A stretch of DNA of 64,000 nt, from NCBI RefSeq assembly GCF_051192575.1, contig NZ_JBPJSQ010000002.1, positions 124,001 to 188,000 of the forward strand, read 5' to 3'. This DNA is from Aestuariimicrobium soli. GTDB lineage: Bacteria; Actinomycetota; Actinomycetes; Propionibacteriales; Propionibacteriaceae. The position numbers were made by a program, and so were the translations under genes. The notes under the pieces are model-generated. The model saw only the letters and a program-made list of their open reading frames with translations. It did no database searches and was not told the DNA's origin. Below are positions 1 to 11,797 of the stretch, piece by piece; position 1 is the first letter of the stretch; each line of letters starts with the position of its first letter.

Positions 1-1212
1 GCGGGCCGGCTCGCGGCACCGTTCGCAGCGCAGCGCCAGCAGGTGCCCGCCGCGCGGAACCTGCACGAGCACCGGACCCTGGCTGAGCCCCACCCGCAGC
101 GTCTCGAACACCAACTGCGGCAGGCGAATCTGGGCGGCCAGGGGGTCGCGGGCGATGGCCCGGTCGGAGTCGGCGGCCACCTTCACCAGCGGCAGCAGGC
201 GGCGCAGCTCGGTGCGCGGCACCTCAAGCGTGTGCAGCCAGCCGGCCTCGACCCACGCCTGCGTCTCGCAGCTGCGGGCGCGTGAGGCCAGCAGCAACGC
301 GCAGCCATCGATCGGCACCCGCATGGCCGCCACCTGGCGCACGTGTGGGTAGGGGGTGCGCGGTTCGGCGTGCAGGTCGTCCCCGTCGTCGACCACGATC
401 ACCAATCCGAGGTTCTGCACGGGGGCGAACATCGCCGACCGGGTGCCGAGCACCACACGGGCCTGCCCGCGCAGCACCGAGAGGTAGTTGCGGTAGCGCG
501 CGGCCGGCCCCGACTCGGCCTGCAGCACGGCGACCGTGCGGGCGCCCAGCGCCCCTTCCAGGGCGGGCCGCACCCGGGCGACGTCCTTGACGTCGGGCAC
601 CAGGATCAGCACCCCCCGGCCCGACCGCAGCGTCGCCGCCGTGGCCTGCACGAGCCCCGTGCCCAGGTCGCCCGCCGGGTGGTGCACCGCGGGCACCTGC
701 CAGAAGGCGCGCGCCGGTTCCCCGCGCTCGAGGGCGGACAGGTAGCCCGCCCCGGTCGAGGTGGTCAGCAGCCCCCCGGTCGACGGTGGGTGGCCAGGGT
801 CGGGCGTCGGCCAGGTCGCCTGCTCGGCCTTCTCGGTGGCGGCATGTCGGGGCGGCACCGCCATGCGCAACACGTCGGCGAACGTGCCCGCGTAGTGGTC
901 AGCGGTCGCCCGCACTAGCTGCACCTGCTGGGGCGTGAGCACGGGCTCGTCCGACACCACCTTGTCGAGCGGCGCCAGCCTGCCTGCGAAGTCGGACGAG
1001 GCGGGTCGCGCCACGATGAAGCCGTCGACCAGACGCCCGGAGAACCGTGCCCGGATGCGGGCCCCGACAACGGCGGACGGTTCGAGTTCGGGCGGCACCA
1101 GATAGTCGTAGGTCTGGTCGACGTGGGCCAGGGGCACATCGAGGACGACGGAGGCGACCCCGCCCGCCGATGCAGGCTCGCCCGGCACCTCGATCAACTG
1201 TTCCTGCTCCAC
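1..1212 (-). CDS. priA: Primosomal protein N' PriA, helicase-degenerate type (partial, N-terminal 404 residues)
   Basis: Replication-restart protein. The frame is open from a GTG at 1212 to the left edge, so the C-terminus is outside the window. The N-terminus shows the DNA-binding domain (VPLAHVDQTYDYLVPPEL near residue 25). The superfamily 2 helicase region follows but is degraded: the Walker A site, normally GSGKT, reads AVHHPAGDLGTG, and the DEEH box reads VDDGDD. The GTRSAMFAP motif is kept, and the zinc-binding cysteines begin at LRCERCRE by the left edge. Loss of the ATPase motifs is the normal state of actinobacterial PriA, so this is not evidence of a pseudogene. The GTG has no ribosome binding site but TAGAGT lies 6 nt upstream, suggesting a leaderless mRNA. 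In related genomes priA follows metK, as here. Confidence 0.88.
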   Translation of the reverse strand, partial: MEQEQLIEVPGEPASAGGVASVVLDVPLAHVDQTYDYLVPPELEPSAVVGARIRARFSGRLVDGFIVARPASSDFAGRLAPLDKVVSDEPVLTPQQVQLVRATADHYAGTFADVLRMAVPPRHAATEKAEQATWPTPDPGHPPSTGGLLTTSTGAGYLSALERGEPARAFWQVPAVHHPAGDLGTGLVQATAATLRSGRGVLILVPDVKDVARVRPALEGALGARTVAVLQAESGPAARYRNYLSVLRGQARVVLGTRSAMFAPVQNLGLVIVVDDGDDLHAEPRTPYPHVRQVAAMRVPIDGCALLLASRARSCETQAWVEAGWLHTLEVPRTELRRLLPLVKVAADSDRAIARDPLAAQIRLPQLVFETLRVGLSQGPVLVQVPRGGHLLALRCERCREPAR

Positions 1213-1218
1213 GCGGAC

Positions 1219-1224
1219 ACTCTA
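1219..1224 (-). promoter_or_regulatory. Putative -10 element of leaderless priA
   Basis: TAGAGT read on the minus strand, followed by 6 nt and the GTG start of priA. No purine-rich ribosome binding site precedes the GTG. No convincing -35 box was found. The spacing matches the leaderless promoters of other actinobacteria. Confidence 0.5.
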
Positions 1225-1274
1225 GGGAACGCCTCCGACAGCCCCGCCCCTTCGGCTCCCCGCCTCGGGTCCAA

Positions 1275-1353
1275 CGCGCCAACTGGGGCAGCCACGAGGC
1301 ACTTTCGTAGCCCACAGCTCCCGAACCCCCTCGTGGGCGCCCCAGTTGGCGCG
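1275..1353. repeat. 79-bp imperfect palindrome, element A of a three-member family
   Basis: The arms 1275-1299 and 1329-1353 pair over 25 positions with two mismatches (at 1290/1338 and 1291/1337). The 29-nt loop (1300-1328) contains CACAGCTC (1313-1320) and CCCGAA (1320-1325). An inner alternative hairpin can form between GCCCAC (1310-1315) and GTGGGC (1333-1338). The element lies between divergent priA and the ThrE-like gene, 24 bp before the latter's start. It resembles the elements at 11945-12024 and 30701-30780 in size, place and loop sequence but not in stem sequence. Function unknown: RNA hairpin, DNA binding site or non-autonomous mobile element are all open. Confidence 0.75.
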
Positions 1354-1363
1354 GCGCGCGCGA

Positions 1364-1369
1364 TACCGT
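1364..1369 (+). promoter_or_regulatory. Putative -10 element of the leaderless ThrE-like gene
   Basis: TACCGT followed by 8 nt and the GTG at 1378, with no ribosome binding site. At normal spacing the -35 region would fall in the right arm of palindrome A (about 1341-1347), so anything binding or folding the palindrome could affect this promoter. Confidence 0.45.
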
Positions 1370-1377
1370 GCGGACTC

Positions 1378-2721
1378 GTGACCATCGATGCCCCCGATTC
1401 GGGTGATGCCCGCCAGCTGCGCGACAAGCGCGACCTGCGGATGCTGCTGCAGCTCGCAGCGCTGCTCGTGGCCAGCGGCATGCCCGTGCACGAGGTCGAG
1501 CTCAACGTGTCGGCCGCCGCCAGCAGGATCGGCCACCGGGGCATCGTGATCGGCGCGGCCCCCACCTTGGTGCAGCTGGCCCTGGCCGAGGGCGAACCCT
1601 CGAGCCAGGCCCGCGTTCCCCGCAGCCTTCGCCTCGACCAGACGCTCGCGCTGTCACACGTGCTCACCGGCCTGCACCGATCGGCGGACGAGGCCCCCTC
1701 GGTGCCCGAACTGATGGAGCAGCTCGGCGCCGTCACCAGACTCCGGCACCGCCACGGTTGGCTCGTGCGCCACACGGGCGACCTCGCGGTGGCCCTCGGC
1801 ATCGGACTGGTGCTGCAACCGGGCTGGACGAACCTGGCGGTCATCGCGTTGTGCTCCGTGGTGACCTCGGCGCTGATGCGGCTGGCCGCCCGCCACCGCC
1901 TGCTGGGCGCGCTGCTGCCGATCGCCGCCTCTGCCCTGGCCAGCCTGATCGCCTTCGCCGCGTTCGAGGCTGGCTTCATCCAGGGCCCGGTGCGCACCAT
2001 GATCTGCGCGATCGCCGTGCTGCTGCCCGGAGCGGTGCTCGCCACCGGCATGGCCGAGTTGGCCACGGGTCAGATGGTGGCGGGATCGTCGCGCACCTTC
2101 TTCGGGCTCACCCAACTGCTGCTGTTCACCCTGGGCATCGTGGCCGCCGCGGCCGTGCTGCGGGTGCCCCACGAGGCGCTTGCCGACACCCGGGTCGCCC
2201 AGTTGGGCTGGTGGGCGCTGCCGCTCGGCATCATCGTCATCGCGCTCGGCATCACGGTCTCGGAAGGGCTGCCCACGTCGCACGTGCTGCCCGTGGCCCT
2301 GCTGACGGTGGTCACCGCCGTCGTGCAGAATCTCGGCCGCGCCTGGACCACCGACATTCCCGCCGGACCCTTCCTGGGCGCCATGGTGGCCGCCTTCGGA
2401 TCGACCGCCCTGGCGGCCTGGCGCCCGGCCATTCCCAGGCTGGTGACCTTCCTGCCCAGCTTCTGGCTGCTGGTGCCCGGCACCCTCGGGGTGCTGGGGC
2501 TGACCGGGCTGGCGAACGGTCAGTCGGTCACCGCCATCGCCACCGTGGTCATGCTGATCGTGGGCATCGCCAGTGGCCTGCTCGTGGGTTCGGCGCTCGC
2601 CCTACCGGTGCAACGGTGGGGTCGGCGACTGAGTCAGCCCTTGACGGCCACGGCCAGCGCCTCGGCGCGGTCGGTGCGTTCCCAGGTCATCGACTCGAGC
2701 TCGCGACCGAAGTGGCCATAG
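1378..2721 (+). CDS. ThrE-type threonine/serine exporter family membrane protein
   Basis: 447 residues from GTG at 1378. The N-terminal soluble ThrE domain (residues 1-130) includes the segment ASGMPVHEVE, typical of the family; about ten hydrophobic segments follow, with a second ThrE-like membrane bundle near residues 285-415. The family exports L-threonine and L-serine from the cytoplasm; the exact substrate here is inferred. An upstream GTG at 1123 would extend the frame, but that extension lies over priA and palindrome A and has no family similarity. The 3' end runs 88 bp into the 3' end of metK on the other strand, and the last ~30 residues are low-complexity and probably not conserved. 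Likely leaderless. Confidence 0.8.
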   Translation: MTIDAPDSGDARQLRDKRDLRMLLQLAALLVASGMPVHEVELNVSAAASRIGHRGIVIGAAPTLVQLALAEGEPSSQARVPRSLRLDQTLALSHVLTGLHRSADEAPSVPELMEQLGAVTRLRHRHGWLVRHTGDLAVALGIGLVLQPGWTNLAVIALCSVVTSALMRLAARHRLLGALLPIAASALASLIAFAAFEAGFIQGPVRTMICAIAVLLPGAVLATGMAELATGQMVAGSSRTFFGLTQLLLFTLGIVAAAAVLRVPHEALADTRVAQLGWWALPLGIIVIALGITVSEGLPTSHVLPVALLTVVTAVVQNLGRAWTTDIPAGPFLGAMVAAFGSTALAAWRPAIPRLVTFLPSFWLLVPGTLGVLGLTGLANGQSVTAIATVVMLIVGIASGLLVGSALALPVQRWGRRLSQPLTATASASARSVRSQVIDSSSRPKWP

Positions 2722-3824
2722 GCCGTCAACTGCGAGTAGATCGGTCGCAGCAGGTCGAGGTCGCGGACGATCGCCGCCGGTCGTAGGTCGAACACCTCGC
2801 GCACCGCCTGCTTGATCTGCTCCTCGGGCACGACGTTGGTGCCATAGGTGTCGATGTAGAACCCCACCGGCTGCGCCTTGCCGATGGCGTAGGCCACCTG
2901 CACCTCGCAGCGGGTGGCCAGCCCGGCGGCCACCACGTTCTTGGCGACCCAGCGCATGGCGTAGGCGGCCGAGCGGTCGACCTTCGACGGGTCCTTGCCC
3001 GAGAAGGCGCCGCCACCGTGGCGAGCCATGCCGCCGTAGGTGTCGACGATAATCTTGCGGCCGGTGAGACCGGCATCGCCCATGGGCCCGCCGATGACGA
3101 AGGTGCCGGTCGGGTTCACGAACGCGCGGTAGTCGGTGTGCCGCAGGTCATAACGCTCCAGCACCGGCTCGATCACGTGCCGGCGCACGTCGGGTTCCAG
3201 CGTCGCCGCGAGGTCGACTCCGGGGGCGTGCTGCGTCGAGAGCACCACGGTGTCGAGGCCGACGGGTCGGAAGTCCTCGTCGTACTCGATGGTGACCTGC
3301 GTCTTGCCGTCGGGGCGCAGGTAGTCGAGGGTGCCGTCCTTGCGCACCGCGGTCAGCCGTTCGGCGAGGCGGTGGGCCAGGTCGATGGGCAGCGGCATCA
3401 GCGAGGGCGTCTCGGTGCAGGCGTACCCGAACATCAGCCCCTGATCGCCGGCACCCTGCAGGTCGAACGCGTCGACCGAACCGCCGCGCGCCTCGACGGC
3501 GGAGTCGACCCCCTGGGCGATGTCGGGCGACTGGGCTCCCAGCGCCACCGAGACACCACACGAGGCGCCGTCGAAACCCTTGCGGGACGAGTCGTAGCCG
3601 ATCTCGAGAATGGTGTCGCGGGCAATCCGGGCCACATCGGCGTAGGCCTCGGTGGTCACCTCACCGGCGACCACCACCAGGCCGGTGGTGACCAGCGTCT
3701 CCACCGCCACGCGGCTCGCGGGGTCTTCGGCCAACAGGGCATCGAGCACACCGTCAGAGATGGCGTCCGCGATCTTGTCGGGGTGCCCCTCGGTGACGGA
3801 CTCGGACGTGAACAAACGGGTCAC
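2634..3824 (-). CDS. metK: S-adenosylmethionine synthase
   Basis: Makes S-adenosylmethionine from methionine and ATP in the cytoplasm. At 396 residues it has the usual length. Visible motifs are GHPDKIADAISDG near residue 15, the methionine-binding GAGDQGLMFGYA near residue 120, and GGGAFSGKDPSKVDRSAAY near residue 265. GTG at 3824 is chosen because AAGGAAA lies about 9 nt upstream and the protein then begins VTRLFTSESVTEG, as in homologues. The 156-bp leader contains two hairpins but nothing I recognise as a SAM riboswitch. coaBC, usually between rpoZ and metK in actinobacteria, is absent. Confidence 0.96.
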   Translation of the reverse strand: MTRLFTSESVTEGHPDKIADAISDGVLDALLAEDPASRVAVETLVTTGLVVVAGEVTTEAYADVARIARDTILEIGYDSSRKGFDGASCGVSVALGAQSPDIAQGVDSAVEARGGSVDAFDLQGAGDQGLMFGYACTETPSLMPLPIDLAHRLAERLTAVRKDGTLDYLRPDGKTQVTIEYDEDFRPVGLDTVVLSTQHAPGVDLAATLEPDVRRHVIEPVLERYDLRHTDYRAFVNPTGTFVIGGPMGDAGLTGRKIIVDTYGGMARHGGGAFSGKDPSKVDRSAAYAMRWVAKNVVAAGLATRCEVQVAYAIGKAQPVGFYIDTYGTNVVPEEQIKQAVREVFDLRPAAIVRDLDLLRPIYSQLTAYGHFGRELESMTWERTDRAEALAVAVKG

Positions 3825-3866
3825 GCGAGTGTTTCCTTGTCTGCCGGGCAACAAGCCCAGCGCTGT

Positions 3867-3889
3867 CCGGCGGGCACTCTGCCCGCCGG
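3867..3889. repeat. Hairpin in the rpoZ-metK gap (9-bp perfect stem)
   Basis: CCGGCGGGC (3867-3875) and GCCCGCCGG (3881-3889) form a perfect 9-bp stem with a 5-nt loop. A second hairpin, AGGGCAA/TTGCCCT, sits at 3933-3951. Both lie downstream of rpoZ on the minus strand. Neither is followed by a T-run, so they could be weak terminators, processing sites or relics of the lost coaBC region. Confidence 0.5.
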
Positions 3890-3932
3890 GACCTCGGTTC
3901 CGACCCCGTCCCCACCAGGGACGAGCCGGAGC

Positions 3933-3951
3933 AGGGCAAAACGCTTGCCCT
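3933..3951. repeat. Second hairpin in the rpoZ-metK gap (7-bp perfect stem)
   Basis: AGGGCAA (3933-3939) pairs with TTGCCCT (3945-3951) around a 5-nt loop. It lies 29 bp after the rpoZ stop in the direction of transcription. No T-tract follows, so intrinsic termination is uncertain. Confidence 0.4.
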
Positions 3952-3979
3952 CCGAGGGTTGATCAGGCGATCGGGACGA

Positions 3980-4324
3980 TCAGGCCGGATCGAGATCGGC
4001 GAACGGATCACCGAAGGTCAGGTCGGGAGTCGCGGCGTCGGCCTCGGCACGGGCGGCAGCCTCGGCCTCGGGGTCGATCTCGTTGCACTCCAGCACGCCG
4101 GCCTGGATCTCGCGCATGGCGATCGACAGCGGCTTCTCGGTCACGCCCGAGTCGACCAGCGGGCCGACGTTCTCGAGCAGGCCCTCACCCAGCTGGCTGT
4201 AGTACGCGTTGATCTGACGCGCGCGCTTGGCGGCGAACAGCACCAGACGGTACTTCGAGTCGACCTTGTCGAGCAGGTCGTCGATCGGCGGGTTGATGAT
4301 GCCTTCTGCGGCGTTGACGCTCAC
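3980..4324 (-). CDS. rpoZ: DNA-directed RNA polymerase omega subunit
   Basis: Small RNA polymerase subunit that helps fold and hold beta-prime. The 114 residues contain the omega signature KYRLVLFAAKRARQIN near residue 24, then YYSQLGEG, and an acidic tail rich in Ala, Glu and Asp. GTG start with GAGG about 8 nt upstream. It lies 10 bp downstream of gmk and ends the carA-to-rpoZ run. The normal next gene, coaBC, is missing. Confidence 0.93.
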   Translation of the reverse strand: MSVNAAEGIINPPIDDLLDKVDSKYRLVLFAAKRARQINAYYSQLGEGLLENVGPLVDSGVTEKPLSIAMREIQAGVLECNEIDPEAEAAARAEADAATPDLTFGDPFADLDPA

Positions 4325-4334
4325 ACTTACCTCT

Positions 4335-4946
4335 TCACTGGCTGGTCAGACTGAGCAACTCTACCAAACGTGCCACGGTTTCATCGATCTCACCGTTGAC
4401 CACCACGCAGTCGAACTCCTCGGCGGCGGCCAGCTCGTCGACGGCCGTGACCAGACGTCGCTGCTGCTGCTCGGCGGTCTCGGTTCCTCGTCCGATGAGG
4501 CGGCGCACGAGTTCGTCCCAACTGGGCGGCGACAGGAAGACCTGCCGCGCGTCGGGGTAGGTGTCACGCACCTGCCGGGCGCCCTGCAGATCGATCTCGA
4601 GAATGACCGGACGATGCTGGGCGACGGCCTCGACCACCGGCCGGCGGGGAGTGCCGTAGCGGTGTCGGCCGTGGACGACCGCCCACTCGAGCAGCCCATC
4701 GCCCTGGGTGAGGGCGTCGAACTCGTCCTCGGAGAGAAAGTGGTAGTGCACCCCGTCGATCTCGCCCGGACGAGCGGGCCGCGTCGTCGCCGAGACCGAG
4801 ACGAAGACCTCGGGGTGTCGTTCGCGCAGGCGACCCACGACGGTGCCCTTGCCGACCGCGGTCGGGCCCGAGACCACCATCACCCCCGAGGTGTTGGGGG
4901 CGAGGCTGTGCAGGGGGCTCGCCCCGGGGACGACGGGTGAGGTCAC
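4335..4946 (-). CDS. gmk: Guanylate kinase
   Basis: Phosphorylates GMP to GDP with ATP. The 203-residue protein has the P-loop GPTAVGKGT near residue 27, the GMP-binding segment SVSATTRPARPGE, and ILEIDLQGARQV near residue 115. A roughly 20-residue N-terminal extension precedes the core. The GTG start is separated from the mihF stop by one base, so the two are almost certainly co-translated. Confidence 0.95.
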   Translation of the reverse strand: MTSPVVPGASPLHSLAPNTSGVMVVSGPTAVGKGTVVGRLRERHPEVFVSVSATTRPARPGEIDGVHYHFLSEDEFDALTQGDGLLEWAVVHGRHRYGTPRRPVVEAVAQHRPVILEIDLQGARQVRDTYPDARQVFLSPPSWDELVRRLIGRGTETAEQQQRRLVTAVDELAAAEEFDCVVVNGEIDETVARLVELLSLTSQ

Positions 4947-4947
4947 C

Positions 4948-5259
4948 TCAGCTGAACTCGGCCTTGAGGCCGGCGATCTGGTGGCGTCCCAGCCCGCGCA
5001 GGCGGCGGTTCTGGGCGATCTCGAGGCGCTCCATGATCTCGGCGGCCCGCTTCTCGCCGACGCGCGGCATCGACTTCAGCAGGTCGACGACCTTCAGATG
5101 GGCGATCACCTCGTTGCTGGCCGCCTGGTCGAGCGCGGCGGGCAGCGACAGCTGACCGGTGCGGATCTTCTCCTTCAGCTCGGCCCGCTCGCGACGTGCC
5201 TTGGTGGCGGCGGCGCGTGCAGCCTGCAACTGCTCCGGCGTGAGCGTCGGAATTGCCAT
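4948..5259 (-). CDS. mihF: Integration host factor, actinobacterial type
   Basis: Nucleoid-associated DNA-bending protein, unrelated in fold to the HU-like IHF of proteobacteria. The 103 residues match the family: MAIPTLTPEQLQAARAAA at the start, then a helix-two-turn-helix region with LLKSMPRVGEKRAAEIMERL and a basic tail QNRRLRGLGRHQ. ATG at 5259 is chosen over upstream codons because the family begins there. It lies between pyrF and gmk as in other actinobacteria, but with its own 136-bp upstream gap holding a promoter and an inverted repeat. Confidence 0.95.
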   Translation of the reverse strand: MAIPTLTPEQLQAARAAATKARRERAELKEKIRTGQLSLPAALDQAASNEVIAHLKVVDLLKSMPRVGEKRAAEIMERLEIAQNRRLRGLGRHQIAGLKAEFS

Positions 5260-5277
5260 GGCCCCTACTTCCATCTC

Positions 5278-5336
5278 GGTGGTCACGACGGGTTCCGCGT
5301 CGCGACAGTGACTCAAGCTAGTGGATCGTGACCACC
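5278..5336. promoter_or_regulatory. Inverted repeat in the mihF leader
   Basis: GGTGGTCACGA (5278-5288) and TCGTGACCACC (5326-5336) are perfect 11-bp inverted copies 37 bp apart. They lie inside the predicted 5' untranslated region of mihF, the nearer arm ending 18 nt before its start codon. In RNA they could form a long stem just upstream of the ribosome-binding region; in DNA they could be a protein-binding site, possibly for mIHF itself. Confidence 0.55.
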
Positions 5337-5351
5337 GGCGTACCGGTGTTC

Positions 5352-5380
5352 ACCCTATTCGGAACGGCGCGTCGACCGAA
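5352..5380 (-). promoter_or_regulatory. Putative mihF promoter
   Basis: Minus-strand -35 TTCGGT (5380-5375), a 17-bp spacer and -10 TAGGGT (5357-5352). It would start transcription about 85 nt upstream of mihF and place the inverted repeat in the leader, giving mihF-gmk-rpoZ expression independent of the pyr genes. Confidence 0.45.
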
Positions 5381-5395
5381 CTTCCGCGGCCGCCG

Positions 5396-6205
5396 TCAGC
5401 GCAGTGCCTCGACCTGCTCGCGCATCCCGGCCAGGCTCGGCCCCCCGGCCAGCACCTCCCGCGATGCACTCGGCAAAACTATCCCCTCGACGCCGGTGAA
5501 CTGGGCCGCAACCCCCGAAAGGGTGCCCCCTTGGGCGCCGACGCCGGGAGCCAGCACCGCTCCGGTGAAGCCGGTCAGGTCGATCTGCAGGTCGGCGTGG
5601 GTCGCCCCGACCACGAGCCCGACGTGGTCGAGCCCGGCCCGGTCGTTGTCGGCATGGGCGGCGGCGATCACGCTCTGCGCGACCGAGACCCCCTCGGAGG
5701 TGGCCAACTGCACGTGCCCCCCCTCGGGGTTGCTCGTGCGACAGAGCACGTGCACCCCGCGGCCGGTCTCGGCGGCCAGGTCGATGGCCGGACGCAGCGA
5801 CTCGTAGCCCAGGTAGGGCGTCACCGTGACGGCGTCGGAGCGCAGGGGCGACTCGTCCGACAGGTAGGCCCGCGCGTAACCGGCCATGGTCGAGCCGATG
5901 TCACCGCGCTTGGCGTCCATCAGCGTGATCGCCCCGGCCTCGCGCAGGTCGGCCAGGATGCGCTCCAGCGCGAGGATCCCCCGCGAACCGAAGGGCTCGA
6001 AGAAGCCCGCCTGAGGCTTGAACACCGGCACCACGTCACCCAGCGCCTCGACCACCCGCCTGCCGAAGCGCTCCGCGCCCTCGCCGTCGATCGGCAGCCC
6101 CCAGGCCTCCAACAGCGACGGGTGCGGGTCGATGCCCACACAGAGCTTGCGCCCGCCGCGCAGGTCGATGGCTGCCCGCAGCCGCTGCACGTAGGTGTGA
6201 CTCAT
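5396..6205 (-). CDS. pyrF: Orotidine 5'-phosphate decarboxylase
   Basis: Last step of UMP synthesis, decarboxylating OMP. At 269 residues it is the longer, mycobacterial/myxococcal (type 2) form. The catalytic segment is LMDAKRGDIGSTM near residue 93; GIDPHPSLL near residue 24 and VVGATHADLQ near residue 195 are also typical. The start overlaps the pyrD stop as ATGA, which implies translational coupling. Confidence 0.95.
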   Translation of the reverse strand: MSHTYVQRLRAAIDLRGGRKLCVGIDPHPSLLEAWGLPIDGEGAERFGRRVVEALGDVVPVFKPQAGFFEPFGSRGILALERILADLREAGAITLMDAKRGDIGSTMAGYARAYLSDESPLRSDAVTVTPYLGYESLRPAIDLAAETGRGVHVLCRTSNPEGGHVQLATSEGVSVAQSVIAAAHADNDRAGLDHVGLVVGATHADLQIDLTGFTGAVLAPGVGAQGGTLSGVAAQFTGVEGIVLPSASREVLAGGPSLAGMREQVEALR

Positions 6206-7298
6206 GCGTTCGCCTCTCTCGACACCCGGTTGGCGGCGCGGACGAGCGCCGGCCCCGAGTAGATGAATCCCGTGTAGACCTGCACGAGCGTGGCACCGGC
6301 CGCGAACATGCGCCGGGTGTCGTCCGCGGTCATCAGTCCGCCGACGCCCACGACGGGCAGGTCGGTGAGCCCGACGACACGTTCGACGACCTGCAGCGCC
6401 CGCGTGCTCAGCGGTGCGCCCGACAGTCCCCCCGCCTCTGCGGTGACCGCACGATCGGCCTCGGCCACGCCGTCGCGCGCCAGCGTCGTGTTGGTGGCGA
6501 TCAGCGCCGCCGCGCCACCGACCTCGGCGGCCCGCACCGAGACCGCCAGGTCGTCCGGTTCGAGGTCGGGGGCCACCTTCACGAAGATCGGCACGGGGTG
6601 CAGCGGGTCGTGCTGGCCGGCGGCCTGCACCACGGCGGAGACCAGCGCCTCGAGATCGCGACCGGCCTGCAGCGATCGCAGCCCGGGCGTGTTGGGGCTC
6701 GAGACGTTGATGGCCACGTAGTCGGCGACGTCGACCACGTCGGCCAGCGCGGCCCGGTAGTCGTCGGTGGCGCGCTCATTGGGGGTGACCTTGTTCTTGC
6801 CGATGCTCACGCCCAGCGGCAGTCCGAGGGCCCGGTTGCCGCGCCGCACGCCGCGCCGGCGCAGCCGCGACGCCAGCGCCGGCGACCCGGAGTTGTTGAA
6901 GCCCATCCGGTTGATGATCGCCTTCGACTCGGGCAACCGGAACAGCCGCGGACGGTCGTTGCCCGGCTGGGCGACCGGGGTGACGGTGCCGAGTTCGGCG
7001 AACCCGAAACCGAAGCCGGCCCAGCTGGCGGCAGCTCGTCCGTCCTTGTCGAGGCCGGCGGCCAGCCCGACGCGCCCGTCGAAGGCGATGCCGGCCACCT
7101 CGACCGGGCACCTCTCCCCCGCCACGGCGGCCCGCAGGGCACGGTTCACCACCGCCGGCGTGCGCTCGAGGGTGGTGATCATCCGTTCGTGGATCACCTC
7201 CGGATCGGCGGTGAACAGGCCCGGACGAGCGACCCGCTCGTACCCGACGGCGAGGGTGCGGGTCCAGGCGGTGGAGAGTCGATCGGGGTCGGGTTGGA

Positions 7299-7302
<4 letters not shown>
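6202..7302 (-). CDS. pyrD: Dihydroorotate dehydrogenase (quinone), class 2
   Basis: Oxidises dihydroorotate to orotate with FMN, passing electrons to membrane quinone. The 366 residues carry the class 2 N-terminal helical extension, then GLAAGLDKDGRA near residue 70, IINRMGFNNSG, YVAINVSSPNTPGLR, and the phosphate-binding GVGGLMTADD near the end. GTG at 7302 overlaps the carB stop (GTGA) and has GGAG upstream; the longer frame upstream is noncoding carB overlap. Confidence 0.95.
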
Positions 7303-10627
<3,325 letters not shown>

Positions 10628-10628
<1 letters not shown>

Positions 10629-11797
10629 CAGTTCTCCTTCTGGGTCGACCGGCTCTGGGTCGGCCACGTCTGGGCATCGGCCAGCAGATCGACGAAGCGG
10701 TCGAACAGGTAGGCGGCGTCGTGCGGGCCGGCGGCGGCCTCGGGGTGGTACTGCACCGAGAAGGCCACCAACCGGTCGGTTCCGTCGGCGCTCGGGCGGC
10801 GCAGTTCCAGACCCTCGACGACCTGGTCGTTGAGGCCGAGGTGGCTCACCCGGGCGGTGCCGTGGGGCGTGGCGATGTCTTCCCCGATGGGGGCATCGAC
10901 GGCGAACCCGTGGTTCTGGCTGGTGATCTCGACCTTGCGGGTGCCCAGATCCATCACCGGCTGGTTCACCCCGCGGTGGCCGAAGGGCAGCTTGTAGGTG
11001 CCCAGGCCGAGGGCTCGTCCGAAGATCTGGTTGCCGAAGCAGATGCCGAAGTACGGAATCTCGGCCGCGAGCACGTCGCCCAGCAGCGACACGGCGTGGT
11101 CGGCGGCCGCGGGGTCGCCGGGGCCGTTGGAGAAGAACACGCCGTCGGGGTTGACGGCACGCAGATCGTCCAGCGTCGACGACGCGGGCAGCACGTGCAC
11201 CTCGATGCCGCGCTGCGCCATGCGCTGCGGGGTCATGGCCTTGATGCCCAGGTCGACCGCCGCGACCGTGAACCGCTTCTCGCCCTCGGCCGGCACCACG
11301 TAGGCCTGCTCGGTGGTGACGTCATCGACCAGATTGGCGCCGTTCATCGAGGGCTGGTCGAGCACCTTCGCGAGCAGGGCGTCGGCGTCGGTGTCGGCCG
11401 ACGAGATGCCCACCCGCATGGCGCCCTTGTCGCGCAGGTGTCGGGTGAGCGCGCGGGTGTCGATGCCCGAGATGCCCACGATGCCCTGGGCGCGCAGTTC
11501 ATCGTCCAGGCTGCGGCGGGAGCGCCAGTTCGAGGCCACCCGGGCGGGGTCGCGCACGACGTACCCGGCCACCCAGATGCGGCTCGACTCGTCGTCCTCG
11601 TCGTTCCAGCCGGTGTTGCCGACGTGCGGCGCGGTCATCACGACGACCTGCCGGTGGTAGCTGGGATCGGTGAGCGTCTCCTGATAGCCGGTCATCGCGG
11701 TGGCGAACACGGCCTCCCCGAACGTCTCGCCGATCGCGCCGTAGGCCTCACCGCGGAAACGGCGGCCATCCTCCAGAACCAGGATTGCTTCGGGCAT
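10628..11797 (-). CDS. carA: Carbamoyl-phosphate synthase small subunit
   Basis: Glutamine amidotransferase half of the enzyme, feeding ammonia to CarB. The 389 residues show the N-terminal small-subunit domain (VLEDGRRFRGEAYG), then the class I GATase domain with FFSNGPGDP, the nucleophile cysteine in YFGICFGNQIFGRALG, and the His-Glu pair in QYHPEAAAGP. ATG at 11797 is preceded by GGGGAAGG 8 nt upstream. In most relatives pyrR-pyrB-pyrC lie upstream of carA; here a 305-bp gap and a divergent gene are found. Confidence 0.96.

Noticed and set aside
1..1212. priA as a pseudogene because Walker A and DEEH boxes are lost
   Set aside because: Frame is intact and the rest of the fold is conserved; actinobacterial PriA proteins normally lack these motifs.
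3825..3979. SAM riboswitch upstream of metK
   Set aside because: Only two simple hairpins are present; no multi-branched fold or known SAM-binding motif could be drawn.
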